NCBI RefSeq assembly: GCF_047922965.1
Contig: NZ_CP150481.1
Span: forward strand, 1,116,001-1,180,000
Direction of reading: 5' to 3'
DNA: 64,000 bases
DNA from: Neptunicella plasticusilytica
Lineage (GTDB): Bacteria > Pseudomonadota > Gammaproteobacteria > Enterobacterales > Alteromonadaceae
Both the position numbers and the translations under genes were made by a program. The notes beneath the pieces were generated by a model, which saw only the letters and a list, made by a program, of their open reading frames with translations, did not search any database and was not told the origin of the DNA. This document shows, piece by piece, positions 35,134 to 47,067 of the stretch (its first letter is position 1; each line of letters starts with the position of its first letter).

Positions 35134-35595
35134 CTATTCGTCGTCTGTTTTTTCTTTGGCCATCCGTACCTTCAAAGTGCGTTCCTGAAACTCCGAATCG
35201 TTCAGCGAGTTGATCGCTTTTTTGGCTGATGACGAAGCTATTTCAACAAAACCGTAACCTTTACGTTTACCCGTTCGGCGATCTTTCATTAGGCGAACAG
35301 AGTTTACCTGACCGTATTGCGAAAATAATTCCATGATAGCGGCTTCATTTGCCCGATAAGGCAAATTTCCGACGTACAAAGTTTTCAAGGAACCGGATGA
35401 AGATGTGTCATCAGTAGTAGTTGCGTTACCTGAAGCAAGTTGAACAAGAACTGGTACCAGCAATGCGCCAAATAGCATCCCTATAACAAGGGCGATGGCA
35501 GGGGAAATTTGAATAGAAAGCGAGGAAAGGACAAAGTATCCCAAGACGGCCAAGACAACCGTAATAATTAAAGTAAGACCAAAAGAAGACTTCAT
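35134..35595 (-). CDS. Membrane-anchored RRM (RNA-binding) protein
   Basis: 153 aa. Two hydrophobic segments at residues 5-24 and 32-53 are followed by a Thr/Ser-rich linker and one complete RNA-recognition motif (about 70-148) with RNP2 LYVGNL and RNP1 KGYGFVEI. RRM proteins in bacteria are usually small and soluble; here the domain is tethered to the membrane and faces the cytosol by the positive-inside rule. The target RNA is unknown. The gene lies between the DUF5610 gene and the rRNA promoters, and its start is 29 bases before a run of unstructured AT DNA. Confidence 0.88.
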   Translation of the reverse strand: MKSSFGLTLIITVVLAVLGYFVLSSLSIQISPAIALVIGMLFGALLVPVLVQLASGNATTTDDTSSSGSLKTLYVGNLPYRANEAAIMELFSQYGQVNSVRLMKDRRTGKRKGYGFVEIASSSAKKAINSLNDSEFQERTLKVRMAKEKTDDE

Positions 35596-35820
35596 ATAAC
35601 TACCTAAATAATAATAGTGTGAAATTAATTAAAATAATCTGTAGCGGAGTTGCTACTGTAAAATTTCCGTAAAACATCTTTATGTTACTGATTTATTTTA
35701 AGATAGCCAACAACAACCTACTTTCTATTCTTTTAACAACGGTAAACATGACAAAATAGCCCTTTAAGGGCAAAAGGTGGTTAAAAGCTGCGCAAACGGC
35801 TAAAAAGGGTAAAAAAGAGG

Positions 35821-35848
35821 TTGACGGTAAGGGGATAGGATGTAGAAT
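35821..35848 (+). promoter_or_regulatory. rRNA promoter P1
   Basis: -35 TTGACG (35821-35826), 16-base spacer, -10 TAGAAT (35843-35848), then a GC-rich discriminator GCGCGCTC, as expected for stringently controlled rRNA promoters. Confidence 0.7.
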
Positions 35849-35923
35849 GCGCGCTCGCTTCAGGGGAGTCCGGACGGACGGCCATGAAGGGGGTCGGACA
35901 AGAAAAAAGGTTTAAAAAGTTTC

Positions 35924-35951
35924 TTGACACTGACCCTGGGATGCGTAGAAT
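35924..35951 (+). promoter_or_regulatory. rRNA promoter P2 with boxA leader
   Basis: -35 TTGACA (35924-35929), 16-base spacer, -10 TAGAAT (35946-35951), discriminator ACGCCTCCCGC. A boxA-type antitermination element (GTTCTTTAACAATTT) follows at about 35986-36000. Confidence 0.85.
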
Positions 35952-36068
35952 ACGCCTCCCGCTTGAGAGGAGACTTTCAAGCGCTGTTCTTTAACAATTT
36001 GCAACAAGACAATCTGTGTGGGCACTCGTTGATGAGTGTCTACCAAAATTCATAGATTTAAGTTTTTT

Positions 36069-37602
<1,534 letters not shown>

Positions 37603-37707
37603 CACTAAATTGGTATATTTTGTTGATGCAGTGTCCACACAGATAGTCTTGTTGTAGAAAGTAAAGAGCAACTAATACGGATTGCGTTTTATGCGATGCG
37701 TATGAAT

Positions 37708-37784
<77 letters not shown>

Positions 37785-37888
37785 AATTGCATTGACTCTG
37801 CGTTGGATAACTCGTCGTTTAGTGAACTAAACGTCCTCGTCATCCGCCTTGATTCAATTCAATTTACCATTATAGATGGCTTATTAAT

Positions 37889-37964
37889 GGGGCTATAGCT
37901 CAGCTGGGAGAGCGCCTGCCTTGCACGCAGGAGGTCAGCGGTTCGATCCCGCTTAGCTCCACCA
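37889..37964 (+). tRNA. alaT: tRNA-Ala (TGC)
   Basis: 76 bases, acceptor GGGGCTA/TAGCTCC (one G-U pair) with encoded CCA; anticodon loop CTTGCACG (anticodon TGC). Second spacer tRNA. Confidence 0.97.
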
Positions 37965-38411
37965 ACCTTTATAAGATAGAGAGTTGGAAAGGAAATACCT
38001 TAATGAATGGACATTTTAATAGTGTTGATTGATTAGGGTTTTTTTAAGCCTTAAAACTGTTCTTTAACAATTTGGAAAGCTGATATTAGTAATCAAAACT
38101 GAGTAGAGTTTTTAAGACACTTACTCTATCTGATACTTGTAGTAGAAAAAAGCTAGTGTAAAAACTGGTGTACTTGTCATGCATATAACGGTCATTGAAT
38201 TGACACCGACAGTCGGACAAAAAGGCGACTGTGGCGAGTTATTTCTAACGCTTTAATACGTTACTTTAAAGTGGAGGAAATAGCGAAGCATTGGTTTCTA
38301 GACAAGCGAAGCAACGAGCGAGCGAGGGCGTGTACGAACAGTACATAACCGAGCGAGTGAGGAAGCGCCGCGACGGATAGGAAGCAAGGCTGAAGCTATT
38401 TTGGGTTGTAT
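37965..38411 (+). other. 16S-23S spacer after tRNA-Ala
   Basis: About 450 bases. It contains a second boxA (GTTCTTTAACAATTTGG near 38059) and, at its end, GGGTTGTATGGTTAAG, which pairs with CTTAACCATACAAC after 23S to form the 23S processing stem. The middle has several GAGCGAG-type repeats. No gene. Confidence 0.75.
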
Positions 38412-41291
<2,880 letters not shown>

Positions 41292-41453
41292 ACAACGCCA
41301 AAGTGGCTTTAAAGCATTTGGGTTGTTGATGACAAGTACAAGAAACAGCTACGAGTGACGAGCAACGAGCTTCGAACGAGATAGAGTAAGACTTGAACCA
41401 CCAGTTTGAGCACTAATATAAACAAACAGCTTTCTGAAATTGTTAACCGTCTT

Positions 41454-41572
41454 TGTCTGGCGGCCATAGCGATACGGCACCACCTGATCCCATTCCGAAC
41501 TCAGCAGTGAAACGTATTAGCGGCGATGGTAGTGTGGGGTTTCCCCATGTGAGAGTAGCACACCGCCAGACT
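41454..41572 (+). rRNA. rrf: 5S ribosomal RNA
   Basis: TGTCTGGCGGCC… to …CCGCCAGACT, about 119 bases, complementary ends GTCTGGC/GCCAGAC, conserved CCGAACTCAG block. Confidence 0.96.
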
Positions 41573-41584
41573 CCCAATTAGAGA

Positions 41585-41616
41585 AAGGGCTACCCGATTG
41601 GGTAGCCCTTTTTTTA
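41585..41616 (+). terminator. Terminator of the rRNA operon
   Basis: AAGGGCTACCC (41585-41595) and GGGTAGCCCTT (41600-41610) with GATT loop, then a T-run. Confidence 0.93.
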
Positions 41617-41950
41617 TGGTTGGAATTCGACATGGCCGCATCCTGCCAGTATGTTATGGATAGCCCATTCTCTAAACGCTGCCGCGCAGTACCAGCCTCG
41701 TGGGGAAACCCACCCCATCGTGCTGTCATCACGCCCGGCGATACGCGACGCAATCATCTGTCACACATCCATGTAGCAACCTCCAGCCGTTCATCCATGA
41801 ACGTCGTTCAGGCGGCAGGAACGGTGTTCCTGAAAGCACCGCCTTCACCCCCATGTGACCAATTCGTCCGGAACGAATTTGAACATCGGAGGCACGACGA
41901 TGGCCCGCAGGGCAAAGGGCAGGATGCCCGGAGTTTCGCTATCTTGACTT
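41617..41950. other. GC-rich, hairpin-dense non-coding stretch
   Basis: 334 bases between the rRNA terminator and ntrC, visibly richer in GC than its neighbours. Five tight inverted repeats occur within 150 bases: CGTTCAT/ATGAACG (41788-41803), CAGGAAC/GTTCCTG (41816-41832) nested in GGCGG/CCGCC (41811-41843), AATTCGT/ACGAATT (41861-41879), GCCC/GGGC (41903-41913) and GGGCA/TGCCC (41917-41929). Frames open on both strands have Arg/Ser/His-rich, unlikely translations. It may be a repeat element, a structured RNA or an old gene remnant. Confidence 0.6.
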
Positions 41951-43360
41951 CTACATATCCAGCTCTTTAAGCTTTCGGGTGAGGGTGTTTCTTCCCCAGC
42001 CAAGTCGTTTGGCGGCTTCCTGTTTGTGGCCTCGGGTAAAATGCAAAGCCCTTTCCAGCAGAACTTTTTCAAATATTCCCTGTGCTTCATCAAGGATGTT
42101 TTTCTGGCCGGTATTGAGTTGCTTATCTGCCCAGACGGATAGTAAGTCGTACCACTGAGCATCACCCGACAAGGGTTCTTTAACGGATATTTGTTGTTGA
42201 TGAAGCTCTGGTGGAAGATCTTCTGGCAGTATTTCCTGTCCGCTGGCCATTACGGTTAACCAGCGACACATGTTTTCCAGTTGTCGAACGTTACCTGGCC
42301 AGGGAAGTTTGGTCAGAATATCGATTGTCTTTGGATGCAATGTCTTGCAATCGACACTTAGCTCTTTTCCTGCCTGGCGTAGGAAGCGGTTTGCTAACGC
42401 TGGAATATCCTCACGTCTTTCCGATAACTGAGGCATGTGAATTCGGATTACATTCAGGCGATGAAATAAATCTTCGCGAAATTTTCCTTCTGTGACACGC
42501 TGTTCCAGATTTTGATGAGTCGCGGCAATAATACGCACATCGACGGTTACTGAATTGTGTCCGCCGACCCGATAAAACTGTCCGTCAGCTAATACTCTGA
42601 GCAAGCGTGTTTGCACATCCAGCGGCATATCGCCAATCTCATCTAAAAATAAGGTTCCGCCATTGGCTTGCTCGAATCGTCCTTGTCTGGTCGTTTGCGC
42701 CCCAGTAAAGGCGCCTTTTTCGTGTCCAAACAGTTCTGATTCAATTAAGTCTGCCGGAATGGCCGCCATATTAAGTGCGATAAAAGCTTCTTTAGCTCTT
42801 GGACTGTGGCGATGCAGTGCATTGGCGACCAGCTCCTTACCTGTACCAGACTGGCCATTAATCAACACACTGATGCTGGAGCGGGATAACCTGCCAATCG
42901 CCCGAAAAACTTCCTGCATGGCGGGGGCTTCACCAATAATTTCAGTGGTCGGATAATTGTCGTTTTGTTGCTGACGGGCATTTTCTCTGGCCTGATTCAA
43001 GGCGCGCTGGATCAGGCTAATCGCTTCATCAATATCAAAGGGTTTAGGCAAATATTCGAAGGCACCACCTTTAAATGCATTAACTGCAGAATCAAGGTCC
43101 GAATGAGCGGTCATAATAATAATAGGTAAGTCGGGAAATTTGCTCTGTACCTCGTTAAGTAACTGCATGCCATCCATATGCGGCATGCGGATATCGGAAA
43201 TAATGACTTCCGGCTGCTGCGCTGTTTCCAGCTGCAACAATACATCTCTTGGATCGGAAAAGCTGAAACACTCAATATTTTCCGCCTGTAATGCTTTTTG
43301 CAATACCCAGCGAATTGAGTTGTCGTCATCAACGATCCAAACTGGTGCGTAGTCCATCAA
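41951..43360 (-). CDS. ntrC: Nitrogen regulation protein NR(I), sigma-54 activator
   Basis: 469 aa. Receiver domain with D11/D12 and phosphorylation site D56; AAA+ domain with Walker A GQSGTGKE (169-176) and the sigma-54 contact loop GAFTGA (216-221); C-terminal Fis-type helix-turn-helix (KRLGWGRNTLTRKLKEL). Phosphorylated by NtrB under nitrogen limitation; activates glnA and others. It overlaps ntrB by four bases (ATGA), so the two are co-translated. Confidence 0.97.
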   Translation of the reverse strand: MMDYAPVWIVDDDNSIRWVLQKALQAENIECFSFSDPRDVLLQLETAQQPEVIISDIRMPHMDGMQLLNEVQSKFPDLPIIIMTAHSDLDSAVNAFKGGAFEYLPKPFDIDEAISLIQRALNQARENARQQQNDNYPTTEIIGEAPAMQEVFRAIGRLSRSSISVLINGQSGTGKELVANALHRHSPRAKEAFIALNMAAIPADLIESELFGHEKGAFTGAQTTRQGRFEQANGGTLFLDEIGDMPLDVQTRLLRVLADGQFYRVGGHNSVTVDVRIIAATHQNLEQRVTEGKFREDLFHRLNVIRIHMPQLSERREDIPALANRFLRQAGKELSVDCKTLHPKTIDILTKLPWPGNVRQLENMCRWLTVMASGQEILPEDLPPELHQQQISVKEPLSGDAQWYDLLSVWADKQLNTGQKNILDEAQGIFEKVLLERALHFTRGHKQEAAKRLGWGRNTLTRKLKELDM

Positions 43361-44424
43361 CTGGTTTCCTTATTCTCAATTATGGGTAAATAAATATTAA
43401 ATTCGGTGTGTCCGGGCCAGCTTTCTACATCAATCTTGCCCTTGTGGTGATCGACAATGTTTTGCGCAATCGATAAGCCCAGGCCGGTACCATCTTTTTT
43501 GCCGGTTACCATCGGATAAAATAGGGTGTCTCTAAGTTTTATCGGGATACCAGGGCCGTTATCAATTATTTGTATTTTTACGCAAAGAGGGAAACGCTGC
43601 CCATGAATAGTGAGTTGTCGCTCAATCCGAGTAACAAACTGGATAGATCCTTTGCCTTGCAACGCTTGTACGGCATTTCTGGCAATATTCAGTACAGCCT
43701 GTTGTATCTGATCCGGATCTATCCAAAGATCGGGAATACTGGGATCGTAATCTCGGCTAATTTTGATGTCGCTAATAGCGTCAAGGTTGAGTAAATTACG
43801 TATTTTCTCCAGTACTTCATGCACATTATACAGTTCAAAACTGGACAACTTATTCGGACCGAGTAATCGATCCACCAGATTGGTCAGCCTGTCTGCCTGC
43901 TCGATAATGATTTCGGTAAATTCTTGTAACTCGGCACTTTCCAGTTGTTTTCCGAGTAATTGGGCTGCCCCACGCAAACCGCCCAGCGGATTCTTAATTT
44001 CATGGGCTAGCCCGCGGACAAGCTCTTTTGCCGCTTGTTGTTGCGCCCATTGCAGGTTTTCTTTGCTGATCCTTTTTTGCTGATCGATAGGTTTGATTTC
44101 CATCACCAGGTGCGATTTACCTTTTAGCTCAATTTGACTGATAGTGATATCGACCAGACTGTGTCTGCCATCCGGAAAAATGATCTGAACTTCACTATCA
44201 GAAAAGCTGCCGGCCTGCTTTAGCGTGCGATAAAGGCGGCCAACATGCAGTGTACTGCTGCTAAATAGTTCAGGTAATGGCAAGCCAACCAGCCGGTTGA
44301 TGCTAATTTCCATTAGCGTTTCTGCCGCAGGATTGGCCGTTAATATCGTCAGGCTCTCATCGACCAACATAATGGCAGTGGTGAGATATTGAGTTAAATT
44401 GATCTTTTCTGATTTTGATAACAT
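43357..44424 (-). CDS. ntrB: Nitrogen regulation sensor kinase NR(II)
   Basis: 355 aa, soluble. N-terminal PAS domain (about 12-110), HisKA with H141 in GLAHEIKNPLGGLRG, and an HATPase domain with N-box (ARNAVQAL), G1 (DNGPGIP) and G2 (GTGLGLSIA). It phosphorylates or dephosphorylates NtrC in response to PII/glutamine. Forms an operon with ntrC. An NtrC-type site lies 18 bases before its start codon, fitting autoregulation. Confidence 0.97.
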   Translation of the reverse strand: MLSKSEKINLTQYLTTAIMLVDESLTILTANPAAETLMEISINRLVGLPLPELFSSSTLHVGRLYRTLKQAGSFSDSEVQIIFPDGRHSLVDITISQIELKGKSHLVMEIKPIDQQKRISKENLQWAQQQAAKELVRGLAHEIKNPLGGLRGAAQLLGKQLESAELQEFTEIIIEQADRLTNLVDRLLGPNKLSSFELYNVHEVLEKIRNLLNLDAISDIKISRDYDPSIPDLWIDPDQIQQAVLNIARNAVQALQGKGSIQFVTRIERQLTIHGQRFPLCVKIQIIDNGPGIPIKLRDTLFYPMVTGKKDGTGLGLSIAQNIVDHHKGKIDVESWPGHTEFNIYLPIIENKETS

Positions 44425-44441
44425 CCGAACACTATATCCTG

Positions 44442-44458
44442 CGCACCAAACTGGTGCA
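44442..44458 (-). promoter_or_regulatory. NtrC-binding site upstream of ntrBC
   Basis: CGCACCAAACTGGTGCA, one base from the consensus TGCACCA-N3-TGGTGCA. It lies between the DUF4124 gene and ntrB, close enough to the ntrB start to repress its own promoter (known architecture in E. coli glnL). Confidence 0.8.
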
Positions 44459-44638
44459 TTAGTTTTCTGATGATTAGAAAGTGTCGATTTTGTTTGTGGG
44501 CAACAGCTTATCTACGCCACGAAACAAATATTGCGTCGTGCGCAATCTACCTTGCGATAAGGCAGACAGAAACTGAAAGCCGGGTTCAACACACCCTAAT
44601 AAAAATAACTATTTGACCGCCGGATCGTGCTGACAGTC

Positions 44639-45160
44639 TTAGTTAGACCGATTCAGTACCGATGCCCTGTGCAAGTAAAATACCCTATCTTGACTAGATG
44701 CAATAAGCTTGCCTGTTTGACTTACTAATTTAATCTTGATGACATGCTCACCACGATTAATATTATGCAGATCAAAATTCAGACTGGCCTGCTGCATAAT
44801 CATTTTTCCATCCAGGAAAAGTTGCGCCAGGCCACTGGTGTTGGGAGTGATCTTGGCTATAACGGACATATCACCGCTGTTATTACGGATGGTTTGCTGA
44901 TCGGCCGGTTGACTGATCTCCAGCGCATATTGCACCGCAGGTTTATTGTTGGATGTTTTTTTTTGTTTGGCAGGAAGCTTGGCATCAAAGGCGGGCATAA
45001 CAGCACTATTGGCACTGGATAAATCTACTGGGATGGCATTGGCTGCGGGCATATCGGTGTAAATTACCGTTCCGTCTTCTTGTACCACTTTATATAACTG
45101 ACCTGCATGGCATGGCATGCACAGCAGAAAAATAGACAATAGCAAATAAGTTAACCGCAT
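44639..45160 (-). CDS. DUF4124 domain envelope protein
   Basis: 173 aa. Signal peptide (hydrophobic LLLSIFLLCMPCHA, cleavage after HAG/CHA). DUF4124 segment QLYKVVQEDGTVIYTDMPAA directly after it, then a linker (KKTSNNKP) and an Ig-like beta domain (about 85-170). Such proteins are often encoded beside ntrBC. A periplasmic location is likely; function unknown. Confidence 0.85.
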   Translation of the reverse strand: MRLTYLLLSIFLLCMPCHAGQLYKVVQEDGTVIYTDMPAANAIPVDLSSANSAVMPAFDAKLPAKQKKTSNNKPAVQYALEISQPADQQTIRNNSGDMSVIAKITPNTSGLAQLFLDGKMIMQQASLNFDLHNINRGEHVIKIKLVSQTGKLIASSQDRVFYLHRASVLNRSN

Positions 45161-45212
45161 TACTGCAACCTTGATTGAGAGCTTATTGTTAGTTTAGTGC
45201 GCCAGCGACAAA

Positions 45213-45239
45213 TAAAAAAGCCCGCAAAAATGCGGGCTT
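45213..45239 (-). terminator. Terminator of glnA
   Basis: AAGCCCGCA (45218-45226) and TGCGGGCTT (45231-45239) with AAAA loop; minus-strand T-run from the A-run at 45213-45218. Confidence 0.9.
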
Positions 45240-45258
45240 ATTATAAAGGTATCAGACC

Positions 45259-46668
45259 TTATAAGCTGTAGTACATTTCAAACTCAACAGGGTGAGTTGT
45301 CATGCTCAGTTTTTCAACTTCAGCACGTTTAAGCTCAATATAGGCATCGATCATGTCATCAGTCATAACGCCGCCAGCAGTCAAATATTCGCGGTCATTG
45401 TCCAGTGCGTCCAATGCCATTTCCAGCGAACTTGCAACGGTCGGGATTTCTGCTGCTTCTTCAGCTGGTAAATCATACAGATCTTTATCCATCGCATCGC
45501 CAGGGTGGATCTTGTTCTGGATACCGTCAAGGCCAGCCATTAGCATGGCTGAAAAGCCCAGGTATGGGTTACCAGTCGGATCCGGGAAGCGAACTTCGAT
45601 ACGACGAGCCTTGTCGCTGGTGACGTGTGGAATACGAATTGAAGCAGAACGGTTACGGGCAGAGTAAGCCAGCATAACAGGAGCCTCAAAACCTGGGACC
45701 AAACGCTTGTAAGAGTTGGTAGACGGGTTAGTGAAGGCGTTGATCGAACGCGCGTGCTTGATAATACCGCCAATGTAGTACAAGGCTTCTTCAGACAGAT
45801 TACCGTATTTGTCACCGGCAAAAATGTTTTTACCATCTTTGCTGATTGATTGGTGTACGTGCATACCTGAACCATTGTCGCCAACCAGTGGCTTAGGCAT
45901 AAAGGTGGCAGACAAACCATAAGCGTGGGCGACGTTGTGTACAACATACTTATAGATTTGCACTTCGTCAGCTTTTTTAACCAATGTATTGAATTGACAA
46001 GCGATTTCGTTCTGACCGGCAGTCGCAACTTCATGGTGATGCGCTTCAACAACCAAGCCCATTTCTTCCATCACTAAACACATGGCTGCGCGGATATCAT
46101 GAGCTGAATCAACAGGAGGTACCGGGAAATAACCGCCTTTTACTCCTGGACGGTGACCCAGGTTTCCGCCGTCATATTCAGAACCTGAATTCCATTTGGC
46201 TTCGCTGGAGTCTATTTCATAGAAACAGCCGGACATACCAGAGTTGAAACGTACATCATCAAACATGAAGAATTCTGGCTCAGGGCCAAAGAATGCAGTA
46301 TCACCGATACCTGTAGTTTTTAGATAATCTTCGGCGCGACGGGCAACTGAGCGTGGGTCGCGGTCATAGCCTTGCATAGTGTTAGGTTCTAGAATGTCGC
46401 AGCGTACGTTTACCTGAGTTTCTTCAGCAAAAGGGTCGACAACAACAGAGGAGGCATCTGGCATCAATACCATGTCTGATTCGTTGATTCCTTTCCAGCC
46501 GGATATAGAAGAACCGTCGAACATTTTGCCTTCTTCGAAAAACTCTTCCCCAACTTGGTGTGCTGGAATCGAGACATGTTGCTCTTTTCCTTTAGTATCT
46601 GTGAAACGTAAATCGACAAACTTCGCTTCACTTTCTTTTATTAATTCTAAAGCCTTTTCTACTGACAT
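45259..46668 (-). CDS. glnA: Glutamine synthetase type I
   Basis: 469 aa; makes glutamine from glutamate, ammonia and ATP (dodecamer). Catalytic blocks present: DGSSISGWKGI, FGPEPEFF metal site, NGSGMHVHQS ATP loop and RIEVRFPDPTGNPY. Y398 in DKDLYDLP is the adenylylation site, so activity is controlled by GlnE. A strong GGAGG ribosome site and a sigma-54 promoter with twin NtrC sites lie upstream. Confidence 0.98.
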   Translation of the reverse strand: MSVEKALELIKESEAKFVDLRFTDTKGKEQHVSIPAHQVGEEFFEEGKMFDGSSISGWKGINESDMVLMPDASSVVVDPFAEETQVNVRCDILEPNTMQGYDRDPRSVARRAEDYLKTTGIGDTAFFGPEPEFFMFDDVRFNSGMSGCFYEIDSSEAKWNSGSEYDGGNLGHRPGVKGGYFPVPPVDSAHDIRAAMCLVMEEMGLVVEAHHHEVATAGQNEIACQFNTLVKKADEVQIYKYVVHNVAHAYGLSATFMPKPLVGDNGSGMHVHQSISKDGKNIFAGDKYGNLSEEALYYIGGIIKHARSINAFTNPSTNSYKRLVPGFEAPVMLAYSARNRSASIRIPHVTSDKARRIEVRFPDPTGNPYLGFSAMLMAGLDGIQNKIHPGDAMDKDLYDLPAEEAAEIPTVASSLEMALDALDNDREYLTAGGVMTDDMIDAYIELKRAEVEKLSMTTHPVEFEMYYSL

Positions 46669-46744
46669 TATGTCCTCCGGTAAAAGTACAAAGACGTTAA
46701 GTTGAATCTGAAATAAATTTTCAAAATTTCTATCGGGAATCTAT

Positions 46745-46761
46745 AGCTATTATCGTGCCAA
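46745..46761 (-). promoter_or_regulatory. glnA: Sigma-54 promoter of glnA
   Basis: On the minus strand TTGGCACGATAATAGCT: GG, ten bases, GC. It lies about 80 bases upstream of the glnA start codon, with NtrC sites about 80-110 bases further upstream. Confidence 0.88.
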
Positions 46762-46835
46762 TTCAGCGTATCTGATTTCGTTCAGAGAATACAGGCTCTG
46801 TACTTGGCATCCATCTATTTTTATCGCTAAAATCA

Positions 46836-46872
46836 TGCACCAAAATGATCCATGCTAGATCATTTTGGTGCA
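46836..46872 (-). promoter_or_regulatory. glnA: Twin NtrC enhancer sites of glnA forming one 37-bp palindrome
   Basis: Site 1 TGCACCAAAATGATCCA (46836-46852) and site 2 TAGATCATTTTGGTGCA (46856-46872), each one good NtrC half plus one weaker half, arranged as mirror images. The outer 15 bases on each side are perfectly complementary. Centre-to-centre distance is 20 bp, two helical turns, so two NtrC dimers would lie on the same face. Confidence 0.85.
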
Positions 46873-47067
46873 AAAGGTCGTTTATGCAAGGAAAATAACG
46901 AGATAGCGCCAAGTACTTGTGTGAAAAGCTATAACCGGGAGATTAGCAAAAAGATTAAATAATCTAAAAAATTCTTCAACCTAATAAAGTATCGTCGCTA
47001 ATTGATTCATTACCCTGTACAATCCGCCGCCAGTATTTCCGGTAACATTTTACATATAGAGATTATC

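Noticed and set aside
35596..36068. Additional gene before the rRNA operon
   Set aside because: Only promoters and leader elements were recognised; no credible ORF.
41620..41970. 116-codon plus-strand ORF, and a minus-strand ORF from 41753, after the 5S gene
   Set aside because: Both translate a hairpin-dense region, with Arg/Ser/His-rich sequence and no domain; the region is better described as non-coding.
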